From Rickettsia conorii (GTDB lineage Bacteria > Pseudomonadota > Alphaproteobacteria > Rickettsiales > Rickettsiaceae), in the NCBI GenBank assembly GCA_020726135.1, contig DYTE01000001.1, positions 1-59,806 of the forward strand: 59,806 nucleotides of DNA, written 5' to 3'. Each line of letters opens with the position of its first letter. Positions within the stretch are counted from its first letter, which is position 1. A program made the translations under genes and the position numbers. Below, piece by piece: positions 19,957 to 29,512 of this stretch. Below the pieces are notes generated by a model that made no database searches, had not been told where the DNA came from, and was given only the letters and a program-made list of their open reading frames with translations.

Positions 19957-19963
19957 ATATCAA

Positions 19964-20560
19964 TTAATTAGCTCCTTCTTCTCCAACATCAGATTTACTA
20001 CCTTTACGTCCTATGATAGTAGCTAAAACAAAATCTTTTTTGTCGTAAAAACTACAATGTTCAGGTAATTTCACTGATGGCGATTTAATAGAATCACCAA
20101 TCGGCATATTTGAAACGTCAATAATAATATTTCTAGGTATGTGGTTAATATCACACAAGAGCATTACACGTCTTTTAATAATATTGAAAAAACCACCTCT
20201 TTTTACACCAATAGCTCTTTCACGCCCCTCATATACTACAGGAACTTCCATTTTTTGAATTTTTTCATCAAGAAACACAAAATCGACATGTCTTACAACA
20301 TCTGTAACTGGGTGTAGATCAACAGCTTTTGGTAAAATTTTATAAATATCTGAACCTAATTTTATTTTTATTACTGAAGAAATAAAACATGGTTTTCTAT
20401 AATATTTAGTTATTTCATTTCCATCAATTGCAATGGCAATAGGTTGTTTTTTACAACCATAAATTATAGCTGGAATTTTACCATTACATCTTAATTCTCG
20501 TGCAGCGCCTGTACCAAAATTAGTACGTAAACTTGCATCTATTTCTATTACAGTATTCAT
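19964..20560 (-). CDS. rplY: 50S ribosomal protein L25/general stress protein Ctc
   Basis: L25 binds 5S rRNA in the large subunit. The N-terminal L25 domain carries [25 protein letters not shown] (about 11-35), followed by the TL5/CTC C-terminal beta domain with [27 protein letters not shown] (about 105-131) and [19 protein letters not shown]. The 198-aa two-domain form is typical of alphaproteobacteria, unlike the single-domain E. coli L25. It is the first gene of the rplY-pth-ychF operon, with AAGGAT a few bases before the ATG. Confidence 0.96.
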   Translation of the reverse strand: MNTVIEIDASLRTNFGTGAARELRCNGKIPAIIYGCKKQPIAIAIDGNEITKYYRKPCFISSVIKIKLGSDIYKILPKAVDLHPVTDVVRHVDFVFLDEKIQKMEVPVVYEGRERAIGVKRGGFFNIIKRRVMLLCDINHIPRNIIIDVSNMPIGDSIKSPSVKLPEHCSFYDKKDFVLATIIGRKGSKSDVGEEGAN

Positions 20561-20657
20561 AATATATCCTTAAAGTCATTATCATAGATTTTTCAAGGGT
20601 AATCATAACATATTATTATAAAATTTTCTATATTTTTATATTTTAGAATCACAAATT

Positions 20658-22022
20658 TCAAATTAGAAATATATAAGCAAGTGTAAGAAAACTTAAAGAA
20701 CCAAGTGCGTCTGTAACAATAGCTAAAAAGACACCAGCTCCAGTTGCTACGTCAATATCTAAATGATCTAAAGCTATTGGAATTACACATCCAAAAAAAC
20801 CTGCCATAATGAAATTTATTGTAACAGCTAGCGCAAATACTAAACTCAACTTTATATCAGATAACATAAGAAGTAAAATAAAAGATCCGACAGAAGCTAG
20901 CATAACACCATTAAAAGCTGAAACAACAATTTCCTTTAATATTACTTTTAATAAATTACTATTATGTATATCTTTATTAGCTATTGCTCGAACCGTCACT
21001 GTCATAACCTGAATTCCTGCATTACCACCAATAGAAACAACAATTGGCATAATAGCTGCAAGCGCTATGATCCTAGATATTGTATCACTAAATTGGTTAA
21101 TAACCATTGCTGTAATACAAGCTGTAATTAAATTACCAAACAACCACGATATTCTATTTCTTACAGTATAAAAAAAATTATGAAAAGTATCTTGAGTTTG
21201 AATACCTGTAATAGACATAATATCTTTCTCAGTTTGTTCTTCTATTATATATAACATATTTTTGATAGAAACCGTTCCAACGAGTTTACCAACAGTATTA
21301 ACAACTGGCACTATTGTAAGAGCATATTGTTTGAATATATAAATTATCTCACTTAAATCAGTCGAACTATAAGCACTTTTGAAAACTGGAGCAACTAATT
21401 TCTTAATATTATCGTTATTCTGATTTTGAAGTAATACACTAAGAGATATAGTCCCTATTGGTTTAAATTTTGAATCAACAACAATTGCTGCATGAAAATC
21501 ATCTGATATTTGTTTAGATTTTAAAAAGTCTAAAGATTGCTTTACTGTCCAATTTTCAAATAAATAAACAAAATTTCTTTCAACTATTCTACCGACAGTA
21601 TTTTCTGGGTAATTGCTTGCTTCTATAATTTGCTGTCTTCTATGTAATTTTTCTAAAATTAATTCTTTAATATCAGCATCTATCTCCTCCAATATTTCAA
21701 CTACATCTTCAATATCAAGCTTATTTATTAATTCAGCGCTTTTTGCAACACCTAAAATTTCAATAACAGGACCTTTCCTATTAACATTCAATGATACAAG
21801 TATTTGTGGATTTAAATGTTCTTGAAGTAATGAGATAATTTTTACAAAATATGAATATTTGATATTATCTAAAAAATCTGCAAGATCTGCGTAGTGTAAA
21901 TTTTGCATAATAGCAATTGCCCGATCATACTCATCATTCTCAAGTAAATCATTAATAATTGTAAAATTTTCATCAAAAATTTCGCTTGGATCAACTAATA
22001 CAAAATCTGATTCATTTTTCAT
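20658..22022 (-). CDS. mgtE: magnesium transporter MgtE
   Basis: MgtE is a homodimeric Mg2+ channel gated by cytoplasmic Mg2+ sensing. An N-terminal helical MgtE_N domain (about 10-130) is followed by two CBS domains (about 140-260; FHAAIVVDSKFKPIGTIS and ALTIVPVVNTVGKLVGTVS) and a membrane domain of about five helices (about 290-454). The membrane part includes PIVVSIGGNAGIQVMTV, which lines the pore, and DHLDIDVATGAGVFLAIVTDALGSLSFL, the conserved Mg2+-site segment with key Asp residues. Length of 454 aa is normal. It lies upstream of rplY with a roughly 97-bp gap, so it may have a separate transcript. Confidence 0.95.
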   Translation of the reverse strand: MKNESDFVLVDPSEIFDENFTIINDLLENDEYDRAIAIMQNLHYADLADFLDNIKYSYFVKIISLLQEHLNPQILVSLNVNRKGPVIEILGVAKSAELINKLDIEDVVEILEEIDADIKELILEKLHRRQQIIEASNYPENTVGRIVERNFVYLFENWTVKQSLDFLKSKQISDDFHAAIVVDSKFKPIGTISLSVLLQNQNNDNIKKLVAPVFKSAYSSTDLSEIIYIFKQYALTIVPVVNTVGKLVGTVSIKNMLYIIEEQTEKDIMSITGIQTQDTFHNFFYTVRNRISWLFGNLITACITAMVINQFSDTISRIIALAAIMPIVVSIGGNAGIQVMTVTVRAIANKDIHNSNLLKVILKEIVVSAFNGVMLASVGSFILLLMLSDIKLSLVFALAVTINFIMAGFFGCVIPIALDHLDIDVATGAGVFLAIVTDALGSLSFLTLAYIFLI

Positions 22023-22060
22023 TATTAAAATCTCTAATATTAATCATGTATGGGAATTTA

Positions 22061-22144
22061 TGGTGCGGTCGAGAAGAGTTGAACTTCCACTCTGTTAAGA
22101 ACAGCGACCTCAACGCTGCGCGTCTACCATTTCGCCACGACCGC
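22061..22144 (-). tRNA. tRNA-Leu (anticodon GAG)
   Basis: The minus strand folds into a class II tRNA. The acceptor stem is GCGGTCG paired with CGACCGC, and the anticodon arm is CAGCG-TTGAGGT-CGCTG with anticodon GAG. There is a variable arm (TGTTCTTAACA) and the T-arm contains GTTCAAC. The 3' CCA is encoded (TGG at 22061-22063 on the plus strand). It should read CUU and CUC codons. It lies directly upstream of mgtE on the same strand. Confidence 0.95.
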
Positions 22145-22455
22145 AATAGGATATTAAATAGATAAGTTTTGTATGCTTTATTTATTTTTCGAATAAAGCT
22201 ATTTATATCATAAAAAATATTTCTTTGTAAGTATTTTTATATATTTCATAAAATATTTTTAATATCTCTGCTCATGTATAAATAATTTATAGTAGGATTT
22301 AAAATTCTATTATATAGTAAAAATTAATAAAAACTTGACACACAAAATTCTGAATGATAATATATGATCTCATACTTAGTATTTATTTCTAGATTAGCTC
22401 TAAATATGCATTAAGTTTGTATTTTCAATCTATCTTCTATTCTAAAAAGGATTTT
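22145..22455. other. 311-bp intergenic region upstream of cspA
   Basis: No protein-coding frame is visible here. It holds an 8-bp inverted repeat (GCTTTATT at 22175-22182 and AATAAAGC at 22192-22199) just upstream of the minus-strand tRNA-Leu. It also holds the cspA promoter (22335-22363) and a leader of about 85 nt ending in the ribosome binding site AAGG at 22447-22450. Confidence 0.7.
22335..22363 (+). promoter_or_regulatory. near-consensus sigma-70 promoter of cspA
   Basis: A perfect -35 TTGACA (22335-22340), a 17-bp spacer and TAATAT (22358-22363) make this the best sigma-70 match noticed in the window. A start near 22370 leaves a leader of about 85 nt before the cspA ATG, in keeping with cspA mRNAs, whose leaders take part in cold-dependent control. 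Confidence 0.75.
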
Positions 22456-22662
22456 ATGGCTACAACAGGAAAAGTTAAATGGTTTAACGCAACAAAAGGT
22501 TACGGTTTTATTCAACCAGATGGTTCTGGAAAGGATGTATTCGTTCATGTATCTGCTTTAGAACGCGCTGGTATAAATAGTTTAAATGAAGGACAACCAG
22601 TAAGTTTTGAATTAGAAACAAACAAAGGTAAAACTTCAGCTGTAGATTTAAAATTATTATAA
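22456..22662 (+). CDS. cspA: cold-shock protein CspA family, 68 aa
   Basis: This is a single OB-fold cold-shock domain that binds single-stranded RNA/DNA and acts as an RNA chaperone. RNP1 is KGYGFIQ (about 14-20) and RNP2 is VFVHVS (about 29-34), preceded by [11 protein letters not shown]. The ATG at 22456 is chosen over an upstream in-frame start because it gives the canonical start [10 protein letters not shown] and has AAGG at 22447-22450 with good spacing. It is monocistronic, with a strong promoter and a stem-loop 18 bp after its stop, and convergent to the transglutaminase-like gene. Confidence 0.96.
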   Translation: MATTGKVKWFNATKGYGFIQPDGSGKDVFVHVSALERAGINSLNEGQPVSFELETNKGKTSAVDLKLL

Positions 22663-22680
22663 TTTAAATCTATATACTAA

Positions 22681-22700
22681 TTTAGGGGGAAACCCCTAAA
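22681..22700. terminator. 8-bp GC-containing stem-loop after cspA
   Basis: TTTAGGGG-GAAA-CCCCTAAA forms a perfect 8-bp stem with a GNRA-type tetraloop between two convergent genes (cspA and the minus-strand DUF3857 gene). The symmetric A/T flanks allow use in both directions. It is the clearest GC-rich hairpin in the window, although the following T-tract is poor. Confidence 0.75.
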
Positions 22701-22704
22701 CATA

Positions 22705-24582
22705 TTATTGTTTCTTTAAAATCACTAATGTATCAGTAAATTTCTTTTCTATATCTTTTTTTAATTCTTTATATTCCATAGTTCTTAGTTCTTCGGCTCT
22801 TATAAATGATTTTTTTAATTTAATTTCAGCATATATTTCTGTATCACTAACTTTATGTTTTGCGACTCTTTTAATATATATCCATGGAGTATCTTTTTCG
22901 TAATTTAAACTTTTTATATTTTCAATTTTTATATTTTTAATAATTCGAGTACTTATTGCAGAATAAGGCACTCCTACAAATAAATCACTTATTTGATCTT
23001 GTGATACATCTACAAAATTATTCAATATATATGGTAATTTAAAAGCATCTCCAAGAGTGGTTCTAACTAGTAAATTATCTTGAAAAAATTCAAATTCTGC
23101 ATTTATATCATTAACTATCCTACTACTCAAATCTGTTATTTTTAATGATTTTTTGTGATCCTCTGGTAAATCAGTGCCACTTAAAATCTGAAATATAGCA
23201 TCTCTAATAGCACGATCAGACATATATAATTTAGCACCTGTAAAATAAGATGCACTTTGTCCAATTATTTGCAAATCTCCTAACATATTAATTTTATCAT
23301 TTGAAATATCCATATGAATATTTTTTACTTGTTTAGATTTATTAGAGTCAATATCAGGTGTAATTTCATAGGTTGGGTTTGAAATATTTAAAACCAACAC
23401 TTGTTTATTTGCAACATCTGGAAATATATCGCCAGCCATACTAATAACATTAGTTGGATCAATCCAATATATTTTATCATTTTTACCTATAATTTTTAAA
23501 AAGGCATGATTAAACGCTTCTAAAACAGGTAAAGAATCTTGAACCTCTATAATACCTATACCGCGTTTAATTAAGGCAACATCCACTTTATATCCAAGCG
23601 TTTTTAGTATAGCTCCAACAGAAACAGAGAAATCTTTACAATCACCAAGTTGCGCTGTAGCAATATTTTCTAAATTATGAGGAAACATTTGACCGTCTAT
23701 TGAACGCCAATCACCAAAATATTGTATTTTTTCATTAAGCTTTGATGTAACAAAATTAATTTGATCTATTTCATTATCTATTTTTAATGCATCCTGCACT
23801 ATTTGTTCAAAAATTTTTGGTAGTTTTTGATTCATGACAGAATCATATCTATAACTCATCTTGTTGGCTAATTCTTTAAAATCAGTAACAGATGAAAATG
23901 TTACAAAACTTAGGTTTTTTGGATTTAATATTCCATCTTGCGGTTCATTGCTTATTTGAGCAAAATATGGTTTGATTAAACTAATATTTATAATTTGATT
24001 ATTTTTTTTATCCTTGTTATCAACTATTTTCAATATATTAGTAGGATCATTTACTTTAATATTTAATGGAAGTTCTGATTTTATATTTATATTTGCTTCG
24101 TTTAAATATCCTTCTGTTCCAAAAAAGAATCTCGTTCCATAAAAATTCTTTAAAATTGGTTTTGTTTCTTTGTAAGAATATTTTAAATATATTTCTGAAT
24201 TTAACTCTATTTTGGGAAATGAAATTTTGATTTGCCTCGTTTGATCAAAACCAGAATTATTGCTTGCTACTGGTTTATCCTCTATCATTGATTTTGTAAC
24301 AATATATTCTTTATCATTATAGATAGTTTTTGCTTCAATAATATTAATCTTACTACTATTACTATTATAAAATAAAGAATATTCAGCAAGCAAAGATCTA
24401 GCATTCTCTTTTAATATTTTCTGTCTAATTTCAACAATAGACTCGCATGTACCATCTTTATGAATAATATTATCGGAATTATAATATTTAAATTCAATTG
24501 CGGCATCTTCATAAGTAGACCATCTAGCATAAGATACCAAATTTGAAAATAAAATAAAAATTACCAATATTAAATATCTCAT
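22705..24582 (-). CDS. exported DUF3857/transglutaminase-like protein, 625 aa
   Basis: The first 20 residues from the second Met (MRYLILVIFILFSNLVSYA) form a clean signal peptide, so the mature protein is periplasmic or surface-bound. I prefer this start (24582) to the Met eight codons upstream because AGGTG precedes it and the signal peptide then begins normally. The N-terminal half resembles DUF3857 (EIYLKYSYKETKPIL, about 130-145). It is followed by a transglutaminase-like core with Cys in LGDCKDFS (about 310-317), His in AFNHAFLKI (about 353-361) and Asp in YWIDPT (about 368-373), the expected catalytic triad. The C-terminal domain is beta-rich. Substrate unknown; related proteins occur widely in Gram-negatives. 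Its stop is convergent with cspA. Confidence 0.85.
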   Translation of the reverse strand: MRYLILVIFILFSNLVSYARWSTYEDAAIEFKYYNSDNIIHKDGTCESIVEIRQKILKENARSLLAEYSLFYNSNSSKINIIEAKTIYNDKEYIVTKSMIEDKPVASNNSGFDQTRQIKISFPKIELNSEIYLKYSYKETKPILKNFYGTRFFFGTEGYLNEANINIKSELPLNIKVNDPTNILKIVDNKDKKNNQIINISLIKPYFAQISNEPQDGILNPKNLSFVTFSSVTDFKELANKMSYRYDSVMNQKLPKIFEQIVQDALKIDNEIDQINFVTSKLNEKIQYFGDWRSIDGQMFPHNLENIATAQLGDCKDFSVSVGAILKTLGYKVDVALIKRGIGIIEVQDSLPVLEAFNHAFLKIIGKNDKIYWIDPTNVISMAGDIFPDVANKQVLVLNISNPTYEITPDIDSNKSKQVKNIHMDISNDKINMLGDLQIIGQSASYFTGAKLYMSDRAIRDAIFQILSGTDLPEDHKKSLKITDLSSRIVNDINAEFEFFQDNLLVRTTLGDAFKLPYILNNFVDVSQDQISDLFVGVPYSAISTRIIKNIKIENIKSLNYEKDTPWIYIKRVAKHKVSDTEIYAEIKLKKSFIRAEELRTMEYKELKKDIEKKFTDTLVILKKQ

Positions 24583-24677
24583 AAAAACACCTAGGCTAGA
24601 TTTCATATTAAAATTATGTTAACTTTTTTGTTCTGTTAGAATAAACAGAAAACTCCAACTATAACAAATCCTGAAAA

Positions 24678-26018
24678 TTATACAGAAATAGCTATCTCTT
24701 CTTCTTCGTCCGACATTTTTTGAAATTCTTCAAATGTCACAATTTGCTCAACAAAATTTACTTCATGTTTAAATATATGTTCAACCGATTTTTTTTCAGT
24801 TAATTGTCCATAAAAATTATTTCTAATTAAATCTGGGTATTGTTTATATAAGTTAATTAAACTATTTTTATCACCAGAATAATTATAAAACTCATGATAC
24901 ATAGCATCTTCTATTTCTGCATCTGTGACTTCTATATCATTATTTTTAGCATATTCCGATAATAAAAGACCAATCTTCACTCTTCTTTTTGCTATAATTT
25001 TGTAATAATCATTGATTTCTTCAGGTGTTTTCCCATCGAACATAGAATCTTCTTCATCATCTTCCTTAGTTATACGCTGTTTTAAAAAATTATATTCTCT
25101 TTCCAATAAAGATTCCGGAATTTCAAAATTAACTTCTTGGTTTAGATAATTAAATAATTTAATTTTCATAAAAGATAAAACAGAATTTTCTCGTTCTTCA
25201 ACTAAAGTTTTTTTAGCTTCTTTTTTCATCTCATCTAAATTTGATAGTTTAAATTTTTTAGCAAACTCATCATCTATAATGTTTGGAACAGACTCTTCTA
25301 CAAGATTAATTTTTACAACAAATTTAGCATCTTTACCAGCGAGTTCTGAATGATAATAGTTTGCTGGAAATGTAACATTCACATCAACTACTTCACCTGC
25401 TTTTTTACCAATTAATTGATCTTCAAAACCAGCTATGAAATTCCCACTACCAATTATCAATAAATAATTTAGAAGCTTACCACCTTCAAATTCCTTATCT
25501 GAAATATAGCCAACTGTATCAATATTAACACGATATCCTATTTTCGTCTCATCATCTATTTCTTTAAAATTTTGTTTTTGTTTAGATAGTTCATTTAAAA
25601 ATTCAGAAATATTTTCATCAGTTACTTCTACAATTGGTTTCACAATTGGAATAGATTTAAAATCTGGCATCTCGATATTTGGGGATAATTCAAATTTTAA
25701 TGTAAATTCTAGATCTTTATTTTGTTCGTTTTGAAATTGTTCTACTTTAGGCTCATTCAATAGTTTAAATTTTTTCTCATCAATAATTTTTTTATAAAAA
25801 TTACTTACTAAGCTATTTATTACATCAATTCTAACAGAATCATAATATCTTTTTTTAATCAAACTGACAGGAGCCTTGCCTGGACGAAATCCATTAAGAG
25901 TAATTGTTTTTGATAATTTGTTTATCTCTTGATCTATTTCTTTTTCTACATCCTCAGAAGACATAGTAGCTTTAACATCATAACATAAAGATTCATTCTT
26001 TAATTCTGTAACTTGCAT
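24678..26018 (-). CDS. tig: trigger factor
   Basis: Trigger factor is the ribosome-bound chaperone and prolyl isomerase that meets nascent chains at the exit tunnel. The N-terminal ribosome-binding domain carries GFRPGKAPVSLIKKRY (about 39-54), the L23-docking signature. An FKBP-type PPIase domain lies at about 150-245 (GYRVNIDTVGYI, then FIAGFEDQLIGKKAGE), and the C-terminal helical arms run from about 250 to 430. The length of 446 aa is usual. The tail DEEEEIAIS is acidic. It is preceded by tRNA-Leu (UAG) on the same strand; the usual downstream clpP-clpX is not here, as the next gene is a transglutaminase-like protein. Confidence 0.96.
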   Translation of the reverse strand: MQVTELKNESLCYDVKATMSSEDVEKEIDQEINKLSKTITLNGFRPGKAPVSLIKKRYYDSVRIDVINSLVSNFYKKIIDEKKFKLLNEPKVEQFQNEQNKDLEFTLKFELSPNIEMPDFKSIPIVKPIVEVTDENISEFLNELSKQKQNFKEIDDETKIGYRVNIDTVGYISDKEFEGGKLLNYLLIIGSGNFIAGFEDQLIGKKAGEVVDVNVTFPANYYHSELAGKDAKFVVKINLVEESVPNIIDDEFAKKFKLSNLDEMKKEAKKTLVEERENSVLSFMKIKLFNYLNQEVNFEIPESLLEREYNFLKQRITKEDDEEDSMFDGKTPEEINDYYKIIAKRRVKIGLLLSEYAKNNDIEVTDAEIEDAMYHEFYNYSGDKNSLINLYKQYPDLIRNNFYGQLTEKKSVEHIFKHEVNFVEQIVTFEEFQKMSDEEEEIAISV

Positions 26019-26053
26019 CGCAAAAAACTCAATATAAAATAATTATTAATCAT

Positions 26054-26138
26054 TGGTGCGGATGGAGGGACTTGAACCCCCACGCCTTTCAGCGCTAGAA
26101 CCTAAATCTAGTACGTCTCCCAATTTCGTCACACCCGC
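26054..26138 (-). tRNA. tRNA-Leu (anticodon UAG)
   Basis: This is a class II tRNA on the minus strand. The acceptor is GCGGGTG pairing with CATCCGC (one G-U), the anticodon arm is CTAGA-TTTAGGT-TCTAG with anticodon UAG, and it has a long variable arm, a T-arm with GTTCAAG and an encoded CCA (TGG at 26054-26056 on the plus strand). It should read CUN codons, complementing the GAG tRNA-Leu 4 kb away. It lies between dapE and tig on their strand. Confidence 0.95.
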
Positions 26139-26166
26139 AAAAAAACAGCAATAAAAAGATATTTAA

Positions 26167-27318
26167 CTAAAAACATTGTAACAAAAATTGATAATAAACT
26201 TCGTATAATTGTTGCAAATCACAAATTTTAGCATGTTCATCAATCTTATGAGCAGTATTGTAATTTAAACCAAACTCCAGCACAGGGGAATAGTCTTTAA
26301 TAAACCTTGCATCAGAAATACCACCAGTTGCTGAAAACTCCGGCTTAACACTTGTTACATCATAAACTATTTTTGCAAATTTTTCTACAAATATATTTTT
26401 ATTCTGAATAAAACTACTTCCAGATATAGCATATTTTATATCAAAATCAACATTAAATTTTTTACAATATTCATTTACATGATTTTTTATAATTTTTATT
26501 ATAGATTCTGATGTGTGTAAATTATTAAACCTAATATTAAATTTAGCTTTAATAAATTTAGGGATAATATTGGTTACATTATTATCAACATCAATTGTTG
26601 TAATTTCTAAATTAGATTTTCCAAAAAATTCACTACCTGAATCAAATTCTAAAATAGTTAATTGATTTAATAATGACACCATGGCTTTAATCGGGTTATT
26701 AGCCTGTTCTGGATATGCAACGTGACCTTGAGTACCACAAATCATTAAATCAAAATTAACGCTTCCTCGCCTTCCTATTGTGATTATATCGGCAAATTGA
26801 TTGTTAGATGTAGGTTCACCTAAAATAGTAAGGTTAATCTTAGGATTATATTTTTTATAAATATATTCTAACATTTTCTTAGTACCATTTATCGCAATCC
26901 CTTCTTCATCACTTGTTATAAGAAAACTAATGTTAATTTTTTGCTGGTGGTTTGATAATGATAAATATTTTTTAGCAGCTGCCATAAAACAAGCTATTGC
27001 CCCTTTCATATCAACGACACCTCTACCATAAATTAGTTCATCATTTATTGTTAAGGTAAATGGATCATAAGACCATGATTTTATATCACCAGGAGGGACG
27101 ACATCAACATGTCCAGCAAAACAAATATGCGGAAGATTTGTATCATTTTCAATATAAGCATATAGATTTGTTACAGAATTCCTGCCTTTTCCAAAAATTT
27201 GAATATCGCAATAAAATCCTAACTCAGATAAAATATTAGCTATATATTCAATTGAACCGGCGCTATATGGTGTAATTGATTTAAAGAGAAGCATGTTTTT
27301 TAAATATTCAATATGCAT
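26167..27318 (-). CDS. dapE: succinyl-diaminopimelate desuccinylase
   Basis: DapE removes succinate from N-succinyl-LL-diaminopimelate in the lysine/diaminopimelate pathway, supplying DAP for peptidoglycan. It is a di-zinc M20-family enzyme: FAGHVDVVPPG (about 67-77) holds the first His and Asp, GRGVVDMKGAIACF (about 95-108) the bridging Asp, SDEEG (about 131-135) the Glu pair and LGEPT (about 160-164) further ligands, while GGISDARFI lies near the C-terminus. Full length is about 383 aa. I prefer ATG at 27318 over 27324 because AGGA lies 7 bp before it but only 1 bp before the first ATG. It fits a bacterium that still makes DAP-type wall, as do ampG, dacF and the NlpC/P60 protein. Confidence 0.95.
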   Translation of the reverse strand: MHIEYLKNMLLFKSITPYSAGSIEYIANILSELGFYCDIQIFGKGRNSVTNLYAYIENDTNLPHICFAGHVDVVPPGDIKSWSYDPFTLTINDELIYGRGVVDMKGAIACFMAAAKKYLSLSNHQQKINISFLITSDEEGIAINGTKKMLEYIYKKYNPKINLTILGEPTSNNQFADIITIGRRGSVNFDLMICGTQGHVAYPEQANNPIKAMVSLLNQLTILEFDSGSEFFGKSNLEITTIDVDNNVTNIIPKFIKAKFNIRFNNLHTSESIIKIIKNHVNEYCKKFNVDFDIKYAISGSSFIQNKNIFVEKFAKIVYDVTSVKPEFSATGGISDARFIKDYSPVLEFGLNYNTAHKIDEHAKICDLQQLYEVYYQFLLQCF

Positions 27319-27327
27319 ATTCATATC

Positions 27328-29091
27328 CTATAATATTAAACCATTCACTTGAGATTTCCATAATTTTTTATAAATTTTACCATCATTTATTAATTTTTCA
27401 TGCGTTCCAGACTCAACTATAGCACCTTTATCAAAAACAAATAATCTATCCATATTAAGCAATGTAGTCAATCTATGAGCAATTACAATTACAGTTTTAT
27501 TTTTCATTAAATAGTTCAATGATTCCTGAATCATTTCTTCTGTTTGAGTATCAAGACTACTTGTTGCTTCATCTAAAATTAATATAGGAGAATTTTTTAA
27601 TATAGCTCTAGCTATAATAATCCTCTGTCTTTGTCCACCAGATAAATTATTTCCTCTCTCACCGCATAAACTATCATAACCATTAGATAATTCCATTATA
27701 AAATCATGTATGTGAGCAAATTTTGCTGCTTCTATAACTTCTTCAAAGCTAGCTTCCTTATTGCCATATAAGATATTTTCTTTGATCGTTCTATGAAATA
27801 ATATTGATTCTTGAGGTATAACACTAATATTGCTTCTAAGAGAATCCTGTGTTACATAACGAATATTTTGAGAATCTATTGAAATTTCACCATCTTCTAT
27901 ATCATACAATCTTGTAATTAAATTCACAAAACTGGTTTTCCCAGAGCCAGAAAAACCAACCAACCCTACTTTCTCTTTGCTATTTATTGTAACTGTTTTA
28001 TTTTTAAATAAATTATTGTTTGAATAATTGAATGTAACATTTTTAAATTCTATTAAACCATTTTTTAATTTCAATGGCTTTGCATTTGGTATATCTATCA
28101 TCATGTAAGGAGATATTAATTTAACACTTTGATTAAAAAAACCAAGTTCTTCAAACATATCACCTATCTCTTGAGTCAGATCCCACATATGATCTGCAAC
28201 TGATACACATAAACTTAATATTAAAACACAATCGCCTATTGTAATGAAATTTCCTCCTCTTAAATGAGCGAGATAATAAATTATAACAAATATCATAATA
28301 CAGCATGTCACGCCTAGTATGGATCGTATTTTAAACATAAATTTTTGCAATGATTGCTCACTAGCAACAATATTATCAACCTGAACTTCTAGATATTCAC
28401 GTTCAAATTTATGAGATGTGAACATACGTACCGAAGAAATATTTGAAATAGTATCAACTAGACTTCCAGCAATTGAAGCCTTCTCTTTAGCATAATTCAT
28501 AGAATATTTATTAACTTTTTTTGCTGAAAAAACGCTAATTCCAACAAATATACAAACCCATGAAAGAAAAATTATAGCAAATATGTGATGTACAGTGTAC
28601 ATAGTAAATAATGCCATAATAGTCATAGATGTTTTAAGTAATATTTTTTCACCAAAAATAGATACTACCATCTCAAAAGACCTGGAAGCTTCTGTTATTC
28701 TGCTTGTTATTTGCCCTGCTAAATTTTGTTGAAAAAATATATGTTGATGATATTGGACATAATTATAAATTTCATTTAAAATTTTTCCTTTAATAAGTGG
28801 CATAGTTTTTAAATATAAATAATCATAAATACGCCAAATAACGTTTACAATCATCCACCAACCAGAATATATTGCTCCCCATTTTATTATTAAATTCTGT
28901 AAATTATATTCATCCTTATTATCAATATATGATTCTATCAAATCAGTTAATTTTTGCAATAAAATACTATCTATTGATGGAATTGCACCCAATATAGAGC
29001 ATGTAATTCCTAACATTATCAATCCAAGAATATTAGATTTTACAAAATGTTGTAATATTCCTGAATTTGGTAATAATGAATGTTTTTTCAC
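27328..29091 (-). CDS. ABC exporter, fused permease-ATPase (MsbA/Atm1-like)
   Basis: This is a half-transporter that dimerises in the inner membrane. It has six membrane helices (about 20-310), then a nucleotide-binding domain with Walker A GFSGSGKTS (about 370-378), signature LSGGQRQRI (about 475-483), Walker B ILILDEATSSLD (about 496-507) and the H-loop IAHRLTTL. Substrate cannot be told; lipid flippase or peptide exporter are both possible. A TTG at 29106 gives a longer frame, but I prefer GTG at 29091 (MKKHSLLPN) since AGGGGA lies 6 bp ahead of it. It directly precedes dapE (9-bp gap) on the minus strand and abuts the candidate oriC region on its left. Confidence 0.92.
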   Translation of the reverse strand: MKKHSLLPNSGILQHFVKSNILGLIMLGITCSILGAIPSIDSILLQKLTDLIESYIDNKDEYNLQNLIIKWGAIYSGWWMIVNVIWRIYDYLYLKTMPLIKGKILNEIYNYVQYHQHIFFQQNLAGQITSRITEASRSFEMVVSIFGEKILLKTSMTIMALFTMYTVHHIFAIIFLSWVCIFVGISVFSAKKVNKYSMNYAKEKASIAGSLVDTISNISSVRMFTSHKFEREYLEVQVDNIVASEQSLQKFMFKIRSILGVTCCIMIFVIIYYLAHLRGGNFITIGDCVLILSLCVSVADHMWDLTQEIGDMFEELGFFNQSVKLISPYMMIDIPNAKPLKLKNGLIEFKNVTFNYSNNNLFKNKTVTINSKEKVGLVGFSGSGKTSFVNLITRLYDIEDGEISIDSQNIRYVTQDSLRSNISVIPQESILFHRTIKENILYGNKEASFEEVIEAAKFAHIHDFIMELSNGYDSLCGERGNNLSGGQRQRIIIARAILKNSPILILDEATSSLDTQTEEMIQESLNYLMKNKTVIVIAHRLTTLLNMDRLFVFDKGAIVESGTHEKLINDGKIYKKLWKSQVNGLIL

Positions 29092-29176
29092 AAAACTTCC
29101 CCTCAATTGTAAATATTAATTAACAAATTCTTTAAATTACTTTATAATTCATTTTAATTTTATTAGATAATAAATT

Positions 29177-29195
29177 ATTGTTTACATAAAACAAT
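29177..29195. repeat. 7-bp inverted repeat, possible operator
   Basis: ATTGTTT-ACATA-AAACAAT is a perfect inverted repeat located between the divergent ABC exporter and the small gene starting at 29228. Its position 33 bp before that start, in a region that must carry divergent promoters, would suit a repressor site, but in sequence this AT-rich it may be coincidence. Confidence 0.3.
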
Positions 29196-29227
29196 GATTT
29201 AAAACAAATTAATTATAGCGGAGCTTT

Positions 29228-29470
29228 ATGGAACCATTAAATAGCATTAAAAAAAACGATAATGAAATAATTAATAATCAAACATCTTATCCTTTTACAG
29301 ATTTAAAATATATTTGTCAATCAACAAATTTAATAGCTACATCAATTCAACAAGGATTTGATACAGCACAATTTCCTAATGGAGATATTATGGTAACAGA
29401 AATTAAGATTTGTTATAGTTACTATTTGTGGGATGAAAAAAAACAAAAATTTTTAAAAAGAAAAAATTAA
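29228..29470 (+). CDS. small conserved protein, 80 aa (DUF2674-like)
   Basis: It has a good ribosome binding site (GCGGAGC just before the ATG). The protein is soluble and polar with the central segment FPNGDIMVTEIKICYSYYLWDEKKQKF, and a basic end KKQKFLKRKN. It looks like the short rickettsial family DUF2674, an assignment from memory. Small size, basic tail and its position at the edge of the DnaA-box region would suit a nucleic-acid-associated role, but nothing proves that. It is the first plus-strand gene after the long run of minus-strand genes. Confidence 0.7.
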   Translation: MEPLNSIKKNDNEIINNQTSYPFTDLKYICQSTNLIATSIQQGFDTAQFPNGDIMVTEIKICYSYYLWDEKKQKFLKRKN

Positions 29471-29512
29471 CTAAAAAATCGGTTATTTTGAGCAAATTTA
29501 AAAAATTTTTTA

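Noticed and set aside
29100-29227. CtrA-type TTAA-N7-TTAA sites near the candidate origin
   Set aside because: The nearest candidate has 8-bp spacing (TTAA, then TTTAA), and TTAA is too frequent in this composition to be meaningful.
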